Positions 55,126-64,000 of a stretch of 64,000 nucleotides of DNA are shown in pieces. The DNA is from Sporosarcina sp. FSL K6-2383 (GTDB lineage Bacteria; Bacillota; Bacilli; Bacillales_A; Planococcaceae). Below the pieces are notes generated by a model. The model had not been told where the DNA came from, made no database searches, and was given only the letters and a program-made list of their open reading frames with translations. The position numbers were made by a program, and so were the translations under genes. Position 1 is the first letter of the stretch; each line of letters begins with the position of its first letter. The stretch spans positions 2,209,501 through 2,273,500 of the forward strand of contig NZ_CP152017.1 in NCBI RefSeq assembly GCF_038618305.1. Direction: 5' to 3'.

Positions 55126-55827
55126 ATGAAAAAATACCTTGTTATGCTGCTGGTAGTCTGCTTGACCTTGGTTGGTTGCACCGCAAAGGATAATGAAATT
55201 AAGGGGGAAATTGAAAGGAAAGGGTTCATTACCGAAGTCGATGTAACTGGAAACCGTTTGTTGGTCGATGATCCAGACAATGGTCTTATTTGGCTGACTT
55301 TACCCAGTTTTGGCGACATCACAAAGTATGAGGTGAATCAAGAGGTTTTCGTGTGGATAGATGGAGGTATCAAAGAATCATATCCTGCTCAAGCAACAGC
55401 ACGAAATATTGAAATTTTCGGAGAGGAAGGGATTTCATTACACCCATTCGATTTTAGTAATCATAGCTTTCCACCTAATCCAACTGGGGTCGTGACAATT
55501 GGTGAAACGAACTATGATATGGTGAGGGGCGGATTTGAGTGGACAAGGGGAAACGAATCTGTAACAACAGATGCTAAGGGACCGACACAAATCGCAGAAA
55601 ATTTTGAGCCCATTGTCGTAGAAGCAAATAACAAAGCTAATATTGTAATAGAGCAAAACCCTATCCTAAGTGTTTATATCTGGGACGCCGAACAACGGAC
55701 TATCACCACTGTAAAAGATGGTCAAATCACACTGCCAGCTACTAACGGCCTTGTTATCTACGAAGTCGTAGCGAAATGGTCGAATGGCGAGGCCTCGTTT
55801 ACTTTTGTTGTAGACATTACCGAATGA
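55126..55827 (+). CDS. DUF3221-type lipoprotein (YobA-like)
   Basis: The ATG at 55126 has AGGGGGA at 9-bp spacing. 233 residues. The signal peptide ends LTLVGC, a lipobox with Cys near residue 18. The next ~90 residues (GFITEVDVTGNRLLVDDP, VFVWIDGGIKESYPAQATARNIEI) match the DUF3221 beta-barrel; the C-terminal part is an added beta domain. Surface-anchored, function unknown. Confidence 0.75.
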   Translation: MKKYLVMLLVVCLTLVGCTAKDNEIKGEIERKGFITEVDVTGNRLLVDDPDNGLIWLTLPSFGDITKYEVNQEVFVWIDGGIKESYPAQATARNIEIFGEEGISLHPFDFSNHSFPPNPTGVVTIGETNYDMVRGGFEWTRGNESVTTDAKGPTQIAENFEPIVVEANNKANIVIEQNPILSVYIWDAEQRTITTVKDGQITLPATNGLVIYEVVAKWSNGEASFTFVVDITE

Positions 55828-56018
55828 TTCCTCCAGATTATCAACAAGAAACATAAAGTAGTAGGCATAATAGCTACTAGATCATTAAAAATGGTGAACA
55901 ATATAAATTGGTCGGATGATTAGATTCTAATATGGACTTTTTTTCTAGTGAAGGCTATGCAGTTCCTTCATTGTGTAATAGAATAATAGCTAATACATAG
56001 CAGAGACGAGGTGTCCCA

Positions 56019-56192
56019 TTGAACAAACTAACGAAATCATCATCTGATAAGATTCTATTCGGGGTTTGTGGAGGAATGGCAGACTTTTTCAATTTACCAT
56101 CATTGATTGTTAGATTACTATTTGTTTTTGTACCTGGATCCATTGCTGTCTATTTAATATTTGCGTTATTTTTACCTAAGAATTCACTTTAA
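56019..56192 (+). CDS. PspC domain peptide
   Basis: 57 residues, TTG start after GAGGTG. SSSDKILFGVCGGMADFFNLPSLIVRLLFVF is the PspC domain (KxxxGVCGGxAxYFxxxxxxVR). It has one or two membrane segments. PspC proteins take part in membrane-stress responses; stand-alone forms are common in Firmicutes. A stable terminator follows immediately. Confidence 0.88.
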   Translation: MNKLTKSSSDKILFGVCGGMADFFNLPSLIVRLLFVFVPGSIAVYLIFALFLPKNSL

Positions 56193-56196
56193 TAAG

Positions 56197-56242
56197 CATA
56201 CAAAAAAGAGTAGTGCCAGCACTACTCTTTTTTGTATGTTTA
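56197..56242 (+). terminator. terminator after the PspC gene
   Basis: CAAAAAAGAGTAGTG / CACTACTCTTTTTTG with a CCAG loop; T-run in the 3' arm. Confidence 0.85.
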
Positions 56243-56334
56243 TTTTCTTTAATCAAAGGTATTTTTTCATCGTCTGTACGGTAGAATTCTAAAGGCATGT
56301 CATTTAAAAATGAAAGTAGAGAGTAGGTAATTGT

Positions 56335-57681
56335 TTGAAGAAGCAAGAGTTAGCAAGAGGCTTGAAAAATCGCCATGTACAACTGATTGCAATTGGCGGG
56401 GCAATTGGAACTGGGCTATTTCTCGGGGCGGGAAAATCAATCCATTTAACAGGTCCCTCGATTTTATTTGCTTATTTGATTACAGGCATTATTTGTTTTT
56501 TAATTATGCGGGCACTTGGCGAACTATTATTATCGAACTTAAAATACCATTCCTTTGTGGAGTTTGTGCAAGATTATATGGGTAATATGGCGGCGTTTAT
56601 CACTGGGTGGACATACTGGTTCTGCTGGATTTCCATTGCGATGGCTGATTTAACAGCAGTTGGGCTCTATACCCAGTTTTGGTTTCCAGAAGTGCCTCAG
56701 TGGATGCCAGGTCTGATTGCGTTATTCATTTTGCTTTTTATGAACCTCGCAACTGTCAAACTGTTTGGCGAAATGGAATTTTGGTTCGCTTTGATTAAAA
56801 TCATCGCGATTTTGGCACTCATTGTTATCGGTGGTTATATGATTTTCAAAGGATTTACCACTGATGTAGGGACGGCAAGCCTCTCTAATTTATGGAGTCA
56901 TGGCGGCATGTTCCCGAATGGTATGACGGGCTTTATTTTATCCTTCCAGATGGTCGTGTTCGCCTTTGCAGGTATTGAATTGGTAGGGTTAACGGCAGGG
57001 GAAACAGCGAACCCGCAAAAAGTCATTCCAAAAGCAATCAACAATATTCCGATTCGGATATTAATTTTCTACATCGGTGCATTGACTGTTATCATGAGTA
57101 TTCATCCATGGGATGCTATTAATCCAGCGGAAAGTCCATTCGTCCGGGTCTTCATGGCGGTTGGTATTGCAGCGGCAGCCGGTGTCGTTAACTTTGTCGT
57201 CTTAACGTCAGCAGCTTCGGCGTGTAACAGTGCCATTTTCAGTACGAGCCGGATGGTTTACTCACTGGCAAAAGATAAGCATGCACCAATTCCTTTCACG
57301 AAATTAACGGGGAATAAAGTACCTTCCAATGCATTATTCTTCTCAACGATTGTCATTCTGATTGCAGTTGTACTGAACTATATCATGCCAGAAGGCGTAT
57401 TTACGCTTATTACCAGTATTTCGACAGTGTGCTTCATCTTCATCTGGGCCATTACGATTATCAGCCATTTGAGGTACCGTAAAATGAGACCAAATTTAGC
57501 GAGAAGAAGTAAATTTAAAATGCCACTTTACCCGCTTTCTAATTACTTGATTTTGATTTTCTTAGCATTTGTATTAGTTGTGCTAGCACTGGCAGAGGAT
57601 ACACGTATCGCGTTGTTCGTCACGCCTGTTTGGTTTATTTTGCTGATTGGGATTTATCAGATGCGGGGAGTTCGGAACTAA
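56335..57681 (+). CDS. amino acid permease (AAT/APC family)
   Basis: 448 residues, TTG start. It begins LARGLKNRHVQLIAIGGAIGTGLFLGAG, the helix 1 signature of amino acid:proton symporters of the AAT family, with 12 membrane helices. FAGIELVGLTAGETANPQKVIPKAIN is the conserved helix 6-7 region. The closest general types are AapA/CycA/YbxG-like permeases. The substrate cannot be fixed. A single-gene unit with a terminator. Confidence 0.92.
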   Translation: MKKQELARGLKNRHVQLIAIGGAIGTGLFLGAGKSIHLTGPSILFAYLITGIICFLIMRALGELLLSNLKYHSFVEFVQDYMGNMAAFITGWTYWFCWISIAMADLTAVGLYTQFWFPEVPQWMPGLIALFILLFMNLATVKLFGEMEFWFALIKIIAILALIVIGGYMIFKGFTTDVGTASLSNLWSHGGMFPNGMTGFILSFQMVVFAFAGIELVGLTAGETANPQKVIPKAINNIPIRILIFYIGALTVIMSIHPWDAINPAESPFVRVFMAVGIAAAAGVVNFVVLTSAASACNSAIFSTSRMVYSLAKDKHAPIPFTKLTGNKVPSNALFFSTIVILIAVVLNYIMPEGVFTLITSISTVCFIFIWAITIISHLRYRKMRPNLARRSKFKMPLYPLSNYLILIFLAFVLVVLALAEDTRIALFVTPVWFILLIGIYQMRGVRN

Positions 57682-57684
57682 TAA

Positions 57685-57724
57685 TGAGGACCGTTGCTAC
57701 TCATACTCGCAACGGTCCTTTACA
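57685..57724 (+). terminator. terminator of the permease gene
   Basis: GGACCGTTGC / GCAACGGTCC followed by TTTAC. Confidence 0.8.
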
Positions 57725-57751
57725 ACAACTTTACACACCTCTTCTAGACCA

Positions 57752-58636
57752 TTACATGATGATTTTTTTTGCAAATAAACCAAGCACTAATCCTAACAAT
57801 ATGGAAGATAATGTACCCAATAAGAAGTATTCAGCCCAATTACGATCATCTAACTGTTTGAAACGTGCAATCGACTTTGCCGCAATAATGAATGCAATGG
57901 ATGGATACGCACTTACAATCGTCAATGAAATCACTAGTAATCTTTCTACATAGCCAATTAACCTTCCGCGTGATGGTAGGGGACTGGAATAGGTAAAATA
58001 ATGATATTGCTCAGTGAAATTACTCTCACTCTTAGACTGACGACTAGATTTTGCTTCTGTTAATTGATGATTAAGCGTAAATTCTCCTTCGAAATTTGCA
58101 AATTCAGATGGCAGTGTGCCCACTAATAAGTTTATAATATGACCACTCACACTTGTAGCTAAAATAAAAAGAATGACGATAAAAAGAAACGTGTTGACCA
58201 CGCCTAAACTGCTAACTCCATTCTCCTCACTGAACAATTGAAGTATGCTGGTCACCATCTTCGGCGCCGTCATCTGAAAGAAGAGAAGGCAGGTGATGAG
58301 CAACATCGTAATATGTAATAGTTGATCTACTAAGAAAAACCATAACTTTTTTAGACTGTTACTGTCTTTTGCTTTAATAGTATCCAGAAGCTTTAATTTT
58401 AGTATATCAATCACTAGATGTGACACGACAATAAAGGCTAAGGGAAGTAAGAGATAGCTGAATATATTCGTGAAATGATAAAAATACCCCCAGATGATTA
58501 CGAGTGCTAATCCTGTTGTAAGTAGATGGTGGAACATATGCTTTTTTAAATTCTTCATCTTGTTTTTTACCATCGCATCTGTTTGTAGCCAAAAGTCAGC
58601 TACTAAATGCGCAAGAAGTAGCAGTAATACAATCAC
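57752..58636 (-). CDS. DUF3307 membrane protein
   Basis: 294 residues. The N-terminal LAHLVADFWLQTDAMVKNK and VVSHLVIDILKLKL are the His/Asp motifs of DUF3307. Six or seven membrane segments, with a polar cytosolic stretch rich in Ser/Lys near 185-225. It is paired 18 bp downstream of a SatD-like gene, a repeated association in Firmicutes. Function unknown. Confidence 0.82.
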   Translation of the reverse strand: MIVLLLLLAHLVADFWLQTDAMVKNKMKNLKKHMFHHLLTTGLALVIIWGYFYHFTNIFSYLLLPLAFIVVSHLVIDILKLKLLDTIKAKDSNSLKKLWFFLVDQLLHITMLLITCLLFFQMTAPKMVTSILQLFSEENGVSSLGVVNTFLFIVILFILATSVSGHIINLLVGTLPSEFANFEGEFTLNHQLTEAKSSRQSKSESNFTEQYHYFTYSSPLPSRGRLIGYVERLLVISLTIVSAYPSIAFIIAAKSIARFKQLDDRNWAEYFLLGTLSSILLGLVLGLFAKKIIM

Positions 58637-58654
58637 TGTTTCCGCCCTCCTATT

Positions 58655-59440
58655 CTAATCAATTGAAAAATATTCATGAAGATGATTGCTCACAATCCGT
58701 TTGATATTCTGTTGCAGTTGATCGTTGATTACTTGTTGAGTATGTTCGCTTTCAGGTTGCAACGAATTTAGTACTTTTACAATGTCATTAAATGCACTTG
58801 TAATCGATTCATATTTTCCTTTTTTTAAATGGCCTGAAATAGTGGATGCAGACCGATCAAGATAATGACTTATTTTATTTTGTTGGTTAAGGACGAGAAA
58901 CAAAGAACAGACAAGTGACTGAATAGCTGTTTGTTCTTTTATTTGATCTTGTTGTAATTTTAAAATCATATTTAATAAGGTCTCAAATTGGCTTCTAAAG
59001 AGGTGATAGCCTTCAAAGGATTTTGCATTTAGAAAATCAGCTAACTCAAACTTGAATTGGTCCTTATTTTGTTCTTGGTGTTTCAGCATGTCGTTGGCAT
59101 ATCTTGCTTGCTTCATAAAGGGATGAATCCAAGTCTCAATATTGAGAGCATTGACATCTTCCTGAATATCGCCAAACGAGAGGCCAAAATAGGGTTTATG
59201 ATCTTTGAATGCCCATATTTGATTAATGTAAAAGGCAAGTGTATAAGCCGTTGCATAGCCACTACTGACGACCACAATCTCATCACCTGAACGATGGATA
59301 ACTTGAGTTGTTGTGATACCCTTCGTCCAAACAGCTATCCTTTCTTCTAACTGATGAAGATACTTACTTAATTCACCGCCAATGTCTCCCTTGGAAGAAT
59401 TGCTTACATCCATAATAAAAACAGAAACTGGATAAGTCAT
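58655..59440 (-). CDS. SatD family protein, probable autoregulator
   Basis: 261 residues. The N-terminal half has MDVSNSSKGDIGGELSKYL and the HRSGDEIVVVSSG strand, which recalls a nucleotide-cyclase/GGDEF-like fold. The C-terminal half holds a helix-turn-helix (QNKISHYLDRSASTISGHLKKG). This domain pair and the DUF3307 neighbour match SatD proteins. The three palindromes in its own promoter suggest that it binds them; that is inference. Confidence 0.78.
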   Translation of the reverse strand: MTYPVSVFIMDVSNSSKGDIGGELSKYLHQLEERIAVWTKGITTTQVIHRSGDEIVVVSSGYATAYTLAFYINQIWAFKDHKPYFGLSFGDIQEDVNALNIETWIHPFMKQARYANDMLKHQEQNKDQFKFELADFLNAKSFEGYHLFRSQFETLLNMILKLQQDQIKEQTAIQSLVCSLFLVLNQQNKISHYLDRSASTISGHLKKGKYESITSAFNDIVKVLNSLQPESEHTQQVINDQLQQNIKRIVSNHLHEYFSID

Positions 59441-59497
59441 ATTAATCTCCTTTCAACTGACTTGTAGTAAATGACAGCTTAAAACAACCCTCTTTAA

Positions 59498-59573
59498 TTC
59501 GTCTATTTAAACGAATATAACATTAGTTCGTCTATCTAGTCAAACTAAATTGGAATTCTTCTATATAGACGAA
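59498..59573 (-). promoter_or_regulatory. triple operator and promoter of the satD-DUF3307 operon
   Basis: Palindromic sites of consensus TTCGTCTATATAGACGAA begin at 59498, 59527 and 59556, exactly 29 bp apart. A minus-strand promoter TTGACT (59543-59538), 17-bp spacer, TTATAT (59520-59515) is embedded: site 2 covers its -35 and site 1 abuts the -10. Confidence 0.75.
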
Positions 59574-59716
59574 ATTACACGGTGTACAAATAATCACTCC
59601 AAAAGCATTGCCATACCAATGAATAATTCATTTTCTACCTCTTACTTTCTTGTACATCGGACAAATACTGTGTAGTATCCTTTATAAGGGATTTCGTAAT
59701 GAAAGGGTGAGCTGAG

Positions 59717-60148
59717 TTGAAATTCATAAAGGTACTGTTTGGAATCGTTGTTGTTATTGCGATACTAGGCTTTTCAGCGTACTATTTCGGACCTAAAATC
59801 ATCGCGGATCAAGTCATGGAACAGGTCGCCGTGGAGTTGGATGATAGCGGTCAACTTGAAAGTATTAAGCAAGAAATCAACAATGATCCGCAGCTAAAGG
59901 CATTTATTGAAGAGGGAAAAAATGTGGACAGCAGCACGCTACCCTTCCAAACGAAAGAACAGGCCGTACGTGTACTGGTGAAAAAGTTCAATGTAACAGA
60001 GTTGCAGGAGCTTCAGTCGAAAGCTCAAAGCGGCTTAACGGCGGCAGAGAAGCAAAAGTTACTCAATGACATTGAAGGCAAGCTAACGGATGAGGAAATG
60101 TTAGCATTGAAGGTGCTCGCATATAAGGAACTCTCACAGACTGAATAA
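59717..60148 (+). CDS. membrane-anchored hypothetical protein
   Basis: 143 residues, TTG start after AAAGGGTGAGC. One N-terminal membrane segment (about 5-26) is followed by an acidic helical extracellular part (ELDDSGQLESIKQEINNDPQLKAFIEEG; LTAAEKQKLLNDIEGKLTDEEM). Similar proteins exist across Bacillales, sometimes misnamed as tRNA-synthetase parts; no function is known. Confidence 0.65.
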   Translation: MKFIKVLFGIVVVIAILGFSAYYFGPKIIADQVMEQVAVELDDSGQLESIKQEINNDPQLKAFIEEGKNVDSSTLPFQTKEQAVRVLVKKFNVTELQELQSKAQSGLTAAEKQKLLNDIEGKLTDEEMLALKVLAYKELSQTE

Positions 60149-60219
60149 GCAGTAGGGCGGACCTAATTTTTGGTTTGCTCTACTATTTTTTATAGTTTAG
60201 ATGCCTAATTCGCGAAACC

Positions 60220-60233
60220 CGAACATTTGTTCA
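60220..60233. promoter_or_regulatory. LexA-like box 1
   Basis: CGAACATTTGTTCA, one base from the Gram-positive SOS box CGAAC-N4-GTTCG. Confidence 0.55.
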
Positions 60234-60345
60234 GGTTAGTGAATTTGTATTTATCGTGGAATATGCACTATTTTACTGTTCAACGGGAGAAATATAGGAT
60301 TCTTTCTTGATAAATCGATAAAAAGAGGGTTTATCTCTTTTTTAA

Positions 60346-60357
60346 GAACAATTGTTC
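60346..60357. promoter_or_regulatory. LexA-like box 2
   Basis: GAACAATTGTTC, a perfect palindrome of the form GAAC-N4-GTTC within AAGAACAATTGTTCTT. Confidence 0.5.
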
Positions 60358-60525
60358 TTTGTGCTGGATTTGGGCATATTTTTGAAACTCTAGAACTTCA
60401 GAACAATCGTGGGAAGTGAATGCTGATATTCAAGCGATATTTGGAACGATTAAATTAAACTAAAGAAATAAAGTCCAGACTTTTCAATTGCTAAATTTAT
60501 GACAAAGATGTATATTCAGCAATAA

Positions 60526-60537
60526 GAACATTAGTTC
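60526..60537. promoter_or_regulatory. LexA-like box 3
   Basis: GAACATTAGTTC, 28 bp before the start codon of the endonuclease remnant. No gene is seen in 60149-60565 apart from these sites. Confidence 0.5.
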
Positions 60538-60550
60538 CTCCTCTCTGTAA

Positions 60551-61437
<887 letters not shown>

Positions 61438-61477
61438 TGATTAGTAATCATTACTTTCATTTTTATTTCAAACCACG

Positions 61478-61524
61478 ATTAAAGACCAGCTCTCAGTAAA
61501 TTCCCGAAAACTGGTCTTTAGTGG
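61478..61524 (-). terminator. terminator of the three-gene operon
   Basis: TAAAGACCAG / CTGGTCTTTA stem beyond the end of the minus-strand operon, followed by ATCG rather than a long T-run. Confidence 0.5.
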
Positions 61525-61534
61525 CCTCCACACA

Positions 61535-62014
61535 TTATTTAGTAGCCAGTTTTTCTAAGATCGCAAAAACCTTTGAATTCGTTTGATAGCCGACTAAGTT
61601 CCCAAACTTAAAATGGTCTGCTGCTCTTGCACCGAACTCGGCAAGCCAGTCTCTTTGACCGTTGCTATTAGCTGCCGTCTTATACATACTAAAATCAGCC
61701 GAAACATATCCTGGAGCATTTTGTTTTAAATAGTCAGTTGCTCGTCCAAAATCAAATGTTATAAGAGCATGTTCCTTCAGAGTGATTTCCCCTGCTTCAT
61801 ACAATATTTTGGATATTTCACTAAGCTCTTCGAAAGTAGCATTTCGAACATCATATTTACCCGATATCTCCTCATAAAGAGCTGAAGATTTTTGTGTAGC
61901 AGTTACTGCTTCGGGCATAGTGAATCCCAATTCCCCACCCATTGCTGGTTTCGTAGTCGCATTTTTTGTATATAAGGGTGTTGTTTGATAAGGTGCGATA
62001 GCATTGATAGCCAT
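61535..62014 (-). CDS. hypothetical protein, third gene of unknown operon
   Basis: 159 residues behind AGGAGGT. No signal peptide or Cys. An unstructured N-terminus (MAINAIAPYQTTPLYTKNATT) precedes a helical part (FEELSEISKILYEAGEITLKEHALITFDFG) and an aromatic C-terminus. The look is that of a secreted filament or scaffold protein that lacks a classical signal, but this is speculation. No family recognised. Confidence 0.6.
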   Translation of the reverse strand: MAINAIAPYQTTPLYTKNATTKPAMGGELGFTMPEAVTATQKSSALYEEISGKYDVRNATFEELSEISKILYEAGEITLKEHALITFDFGRATDYLKQNAPGYVSADFSMYKTAANSNGQRDWLAEFGARAADHFKFGNLVGYQTNSKVFAILEKLATK

Positions 62015-62035
62015 ATGATTTTACCTCCTATTATC

Positions 62036-62422
62036 TCAAATTGACCTTTTATAAGCATTAATTGTTGAAGTATACGAATTACTTTGAAGTCTATTCCGGA
62101 CTCTATTGAGAATCTCAGGACTTACCATTCCTTCACGAAAATCCATCATTCCTAACTCTCCCATTCTGTTCAGCAAAGGTATCATTGAACTACCACCTAA
62201 AGTGTTATTTAACACTTTAATTTGCCCAAATGATAGTGATGAAACTTTACTCGCGCCCATAGGTACAATAGCATTTTCTATAGCTTCCTGAAAAGCTTTA
62301 CTATCCACTTTGTACATATTTCCACCTAGGTGTTCAGAGAATCCTTTATAGCCATATGCTCCTCTAAGCATAAAGAGATTTTTACTTATTTCCATCTCCG
62401 GACTATCAAATTTAACAGACAT
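62036..62422 (-). CDS. hypothetical protein, second gene of unknown operon
   Basis: The ATG at 62422 follows AGAGGGG. 128 residues, no Cys, soluble. RGAYGYKGFSEHLGGNMYKVDSKAFQEAIENAI and a conserved-looking SLSFGQIKVLNNTLGGSSMIPLLNRMGEL mark it. No family recognised. It ends 22 bp before the next gene. Confidence 0.6.
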   Translation of the reverse strand: MSVKFDSPEMEISKNLFMLRGAYGYKGFSEHLGGNMYKVDSKAFQEAIENAIVPMGASKVSSLSFGQIKVLNNTLGGSSMIPLLNRMGELGMMDFREGMVSPEILNRVRNRLQSNSYTSTINAYKRSI

Positions 62423-62460
62423 TAATAATACCCCTCTTCTCCAATTTATTCTAACGAGAT

Positions 62461-62847
62461 TCAAATGCCTGTTCTATATTTTGTAATCCCGCTGGCTTTC
62501 TCCCAAGTCGCCTTTGCCTGTCTTTCTTGCTTCTGAGGGTCAGAAGACAGTTCAAGCTGTTTCATCAACTTATCATGAGACATATCAACTAAGTTTCCCG
62601 ATTCATTTTCCACTGTGCCATCAAGATTCTCCTTTTGCTTTGTCTCCATAATCATGATTTCATCGCCATTGGCTTTCACAACATATTTACGTATGTATCC
62701 CCCTTCATTTCTAACTACGAATTTGGGTTTGTTATTCTTCAGTTCCTCATCCAGCATTAAATGTGAAAGATTTTGCTCTTTTGCTTCTTCGTTTTTCAGT
62801 GTATTGACATATCCCATTGTAGCAACACTTGTGAATTGAATGTTCAC
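62461..62847 (-). CDS. hypothetical protein, first gene of unknown operon
   Basis: 128 residues, GTG start after AGGAGG. A short hydrophobic beginning is followed by a very polar, charged protein (NEEAKEQNLSHLMLDEELKNNKPK; VVRNEGGYIRKYVVKANGDEIMIMETKQKE). No Cys. No family recognised. The three genes are consecutive, each with its own good ribosome site. Confidence 0.6.
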   Translation of the reverse strand: MNIQFTSVATMGYVNTLKNEEAKEQNLSHLMLDEELKNNKPKFVVRNEGGYIRKYVVKANGDEIMIMETKQKENLDGTVENESGNLVDMSHDKLMKQLELSSDPQKQERQAKATWEKASGITKYRTGI

Positions 62848-62935
62848 CTCGATTACCTCCTTTTATTTATTGAATTTTCCAGTAAATTCTTCTATCGGTT
62901 TACAGGAATTATTTTGAAGCTATCCCTTTAAAACT

Positions 62936-62994
62936 ATCAAAAAAACCGTCGTAAAAAGTCTTTAGCAGCACTTTTAGAACGGTTTTTGTGTTTA
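62936..62994 (-). terminator. hairpin between the exporter remnant and the unknown operon
   Basis: AAAAACCGT / ACGGTTTTT arms with an extended loop; T-runs at both ends. It would stop minus-strand reading from the remnant. Confidence 0.6.
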
Positions 62995-63276
62995 TTTCTC
63001 TTGCCTTACGTTCCGTATGACTAACGATAATATAAATCCGATAATCGCAATGATTAATCCGAATGTTATCGAGTTTTGCACACCTTGAATCGAACCTTCT
63101 AGCTGTGTTGCTACCGTATTACCATTTACATTCACATAATTCGTCGTACTAATCGACATAATCGTAATCGCTATTGCTGCACCAATCGGACCAGCGACCT
63201 GTTGTAATATATTCATAATGGCCGTGCTATCGGGATATAACTGTTTAGGTAGCTGATTTAGTCCATCTGACCTCAC
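62992..63276 (-). pseudogene. C-terminal remnant of a DHA2-type MFS exporter
   Basis: 94 codons. GLNQLPKQLYPDSTAIMNILQQVAGPIGAAIAITIM is the helix 13-14 region of 14-helix drug exporters (EmrB/LmrB type) and the last two helices follow. The upstream 380 residues are absent, and the bases before 63276 do not continue the family. The apparent Met start is fortuitous. Confidence 0.8.
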
Positions 63277-63566
63277 TTAATTTGCAGTATAAAACGCTAT
63301 GTCTGGCCTGTAGAAGCCACCCGGTCCAATCAATGTAATCCTAATTATAAGCACATCCACTTGAATGAGAGATACGGGAATATACCACTAGTTAAACTGT
63401 AAATGGAGTGCGAGTTTTCTATCTCACATATGCACTAACGAGGTCTGATAATAAAGATAGATATACACTCTTTATAAGAGTCGGACCTGACAGTAAGTCA
63501 TTTGTATTCATGAAGCTAAAATCATTCTGCATCTTTTCACAAAATATGTATTAATTAAAATATGTA
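63277..63566. other. interval without a supported gene
   Basis: No gene is seen. A tandem duplication of TGTATTAATTAAAATA lies at about 63547-63578, overlapping the end of the next gene. Confidence 0.5.
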
Positions 63567-63965
63567 TTAATTAAAATATGCCCTTTCACCAAATTCATCT
63601 GTCTGGCACAATATTATTTTACTAAGTGTATGAGAATCGACCTTATAAATACAGTGAACAGGATAACCATTTTTAATGGTAGTTCCTTTTGAAGTTTTTA
63701 AATTTAGTAGTGAATTTGGTGCGTATAAGTCATTATGCGTCCGAATAAGTGCCAGGCAGAAAATTTGTTTCTGACTTCGTATTCCTTTATCAAATGATAA
63801 ATTCAAATAAACCGTTCTCTCATCGATTATGCGAACAGTACATTTCGTTAAATCATCTAAACAACTGATAGCTTGCAACTTTTGATCAGTAAATGTAGTT
63901 TTTAAAATACCTTCGGGTGATATTTTTCTTGCTTTGAGAGCTGAATAGAATTGTGCGGGTCTCAT
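63567..63965 (-). CDS. hypothetical protein
   Basis: 132 residues, ATG at 63965 near a GAAGAG site. Soluble, with four Cys (ISCLDDLTKC, FCLAL, ILCQT) and a mixed alpha/beta look; basic N-terminus MRPAQFYSALKARKISPEGIL. No family recognised. The stop lies in a short tandem repeat, so the C-terminus may be recently changed. Confidence 0.5.
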   Translation of the reverse strand: MRPAQFYSALKARKISPEGILKTTFTDQKLQAISCLDDLTKCTVRIIDERTVYLNLSFDKGIRSQKQIFCLALIRTHNDLYAPNSLLNLKTSKGTTIKNGYPVHCIYKVDSHTLSKIILCQTDEFGERAYFN

Positions 63966-64000
63966 TGGTTGCTTACTCTTCGGGTTTCTATATTCTATAC

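Noticed and set aside
57630..57953. 107-codon plus-strand frame
   Set aside because: It is antisense to the DUF3307 gene and spans the permease terminator; no ribosome site.
59498..59573. Short CRISPR-like array (three units, 29-bp period)
   Set aside because: The units are imperfect palindromes with 11-bp gaps placed on a promoter; no spacers of CRISPR size and no cas genes.

Overview
The window is low-GC Gram-positive chromosome from a spore-forming Bacillales bacterium, most like the Sporosarcina/Planococcaceae branch. This is an inference from gene content: xpaC-telA, a YjcZ-type small spore protein, YfkAB, YIEGIA protein, a LysM-GH18 spore-germination enzyme, AGGAGG-type ribosome sites, and T-box control of thrS. 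No rRNA, tRNA, CRISPR array or intact prophage was seen.

Layout. 0-6.5 kb is mostly minus strand: xpaC-telA, a lipoprotein, an ABC-F ATPase and small stress/spore proteins. It contains two copies (R1, R2) of a modular stem-loop repeat, each lying just before a terminator. 6.5-14.3 kb carries an MFS exporter, small spore-like or lipoprotein genes, a threonyl-tRNA synthetase behind two tandem T-box leaders, a nitroreductase, a Nudix hydrolase and msrA. 14.4-23.9 kb holds an LCP wall-polymer ligase, an AI-2E-type permease, a two-component system co-linear with a heterodimeric ABC exporter, and yfkAB. 24-28.8 kb has a transglutaminase-like protein, a HAD phosphatase, an ECF sigma factor with its DUF4179 partner, and a FAD/Rieske oxidoreductase. 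An IS3-family element (28881-30139) lies between the two arms of a terminator-like hairpin.

30.4-40.2 kb: membrane proteins, an EcsC protein, a DUF4097 protein, and a molybdenum hydroxylase system. MocA-type and XdhC maturation proteins are on the minus strand and the three enzyme subunits on the plus strand. A sporulation-type YIEGIA locus sits between the two halves. 40.2-53 kb is accessory in character: four copies of a type I toxin-antitoxin locus (holin-like peptide plus convergent antisense RNA), a racemase, a LysM-GH18 enzyme, small zinc proteins and an unusual 1056-residue UvrA-like ATPase. 53-64 kb: three consecutive GNAT genes, a DUF3221 lipoprotein, a PspC peptide, an amino-acid permease, a SatD/DUF3307 pair behind three operator palindromes spaced exactly 29 bp apart, a decayed homing-endonuclease gene preceded by three LexA-like boxes, an unrecognised three-gene operon, and a truncated drug-exporter remnant.

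The strongest candidates for something undescribed are: the structured repeat, whose stems show compensatory changes between copies and one of which is inserted in the leader of a toxin gene; the cluster of four type I toxin-antitoxin loci; the 29-bp-phased operator array; and the UvrA-like protein with an extra UvrA-type insertion region at its C-terminus.
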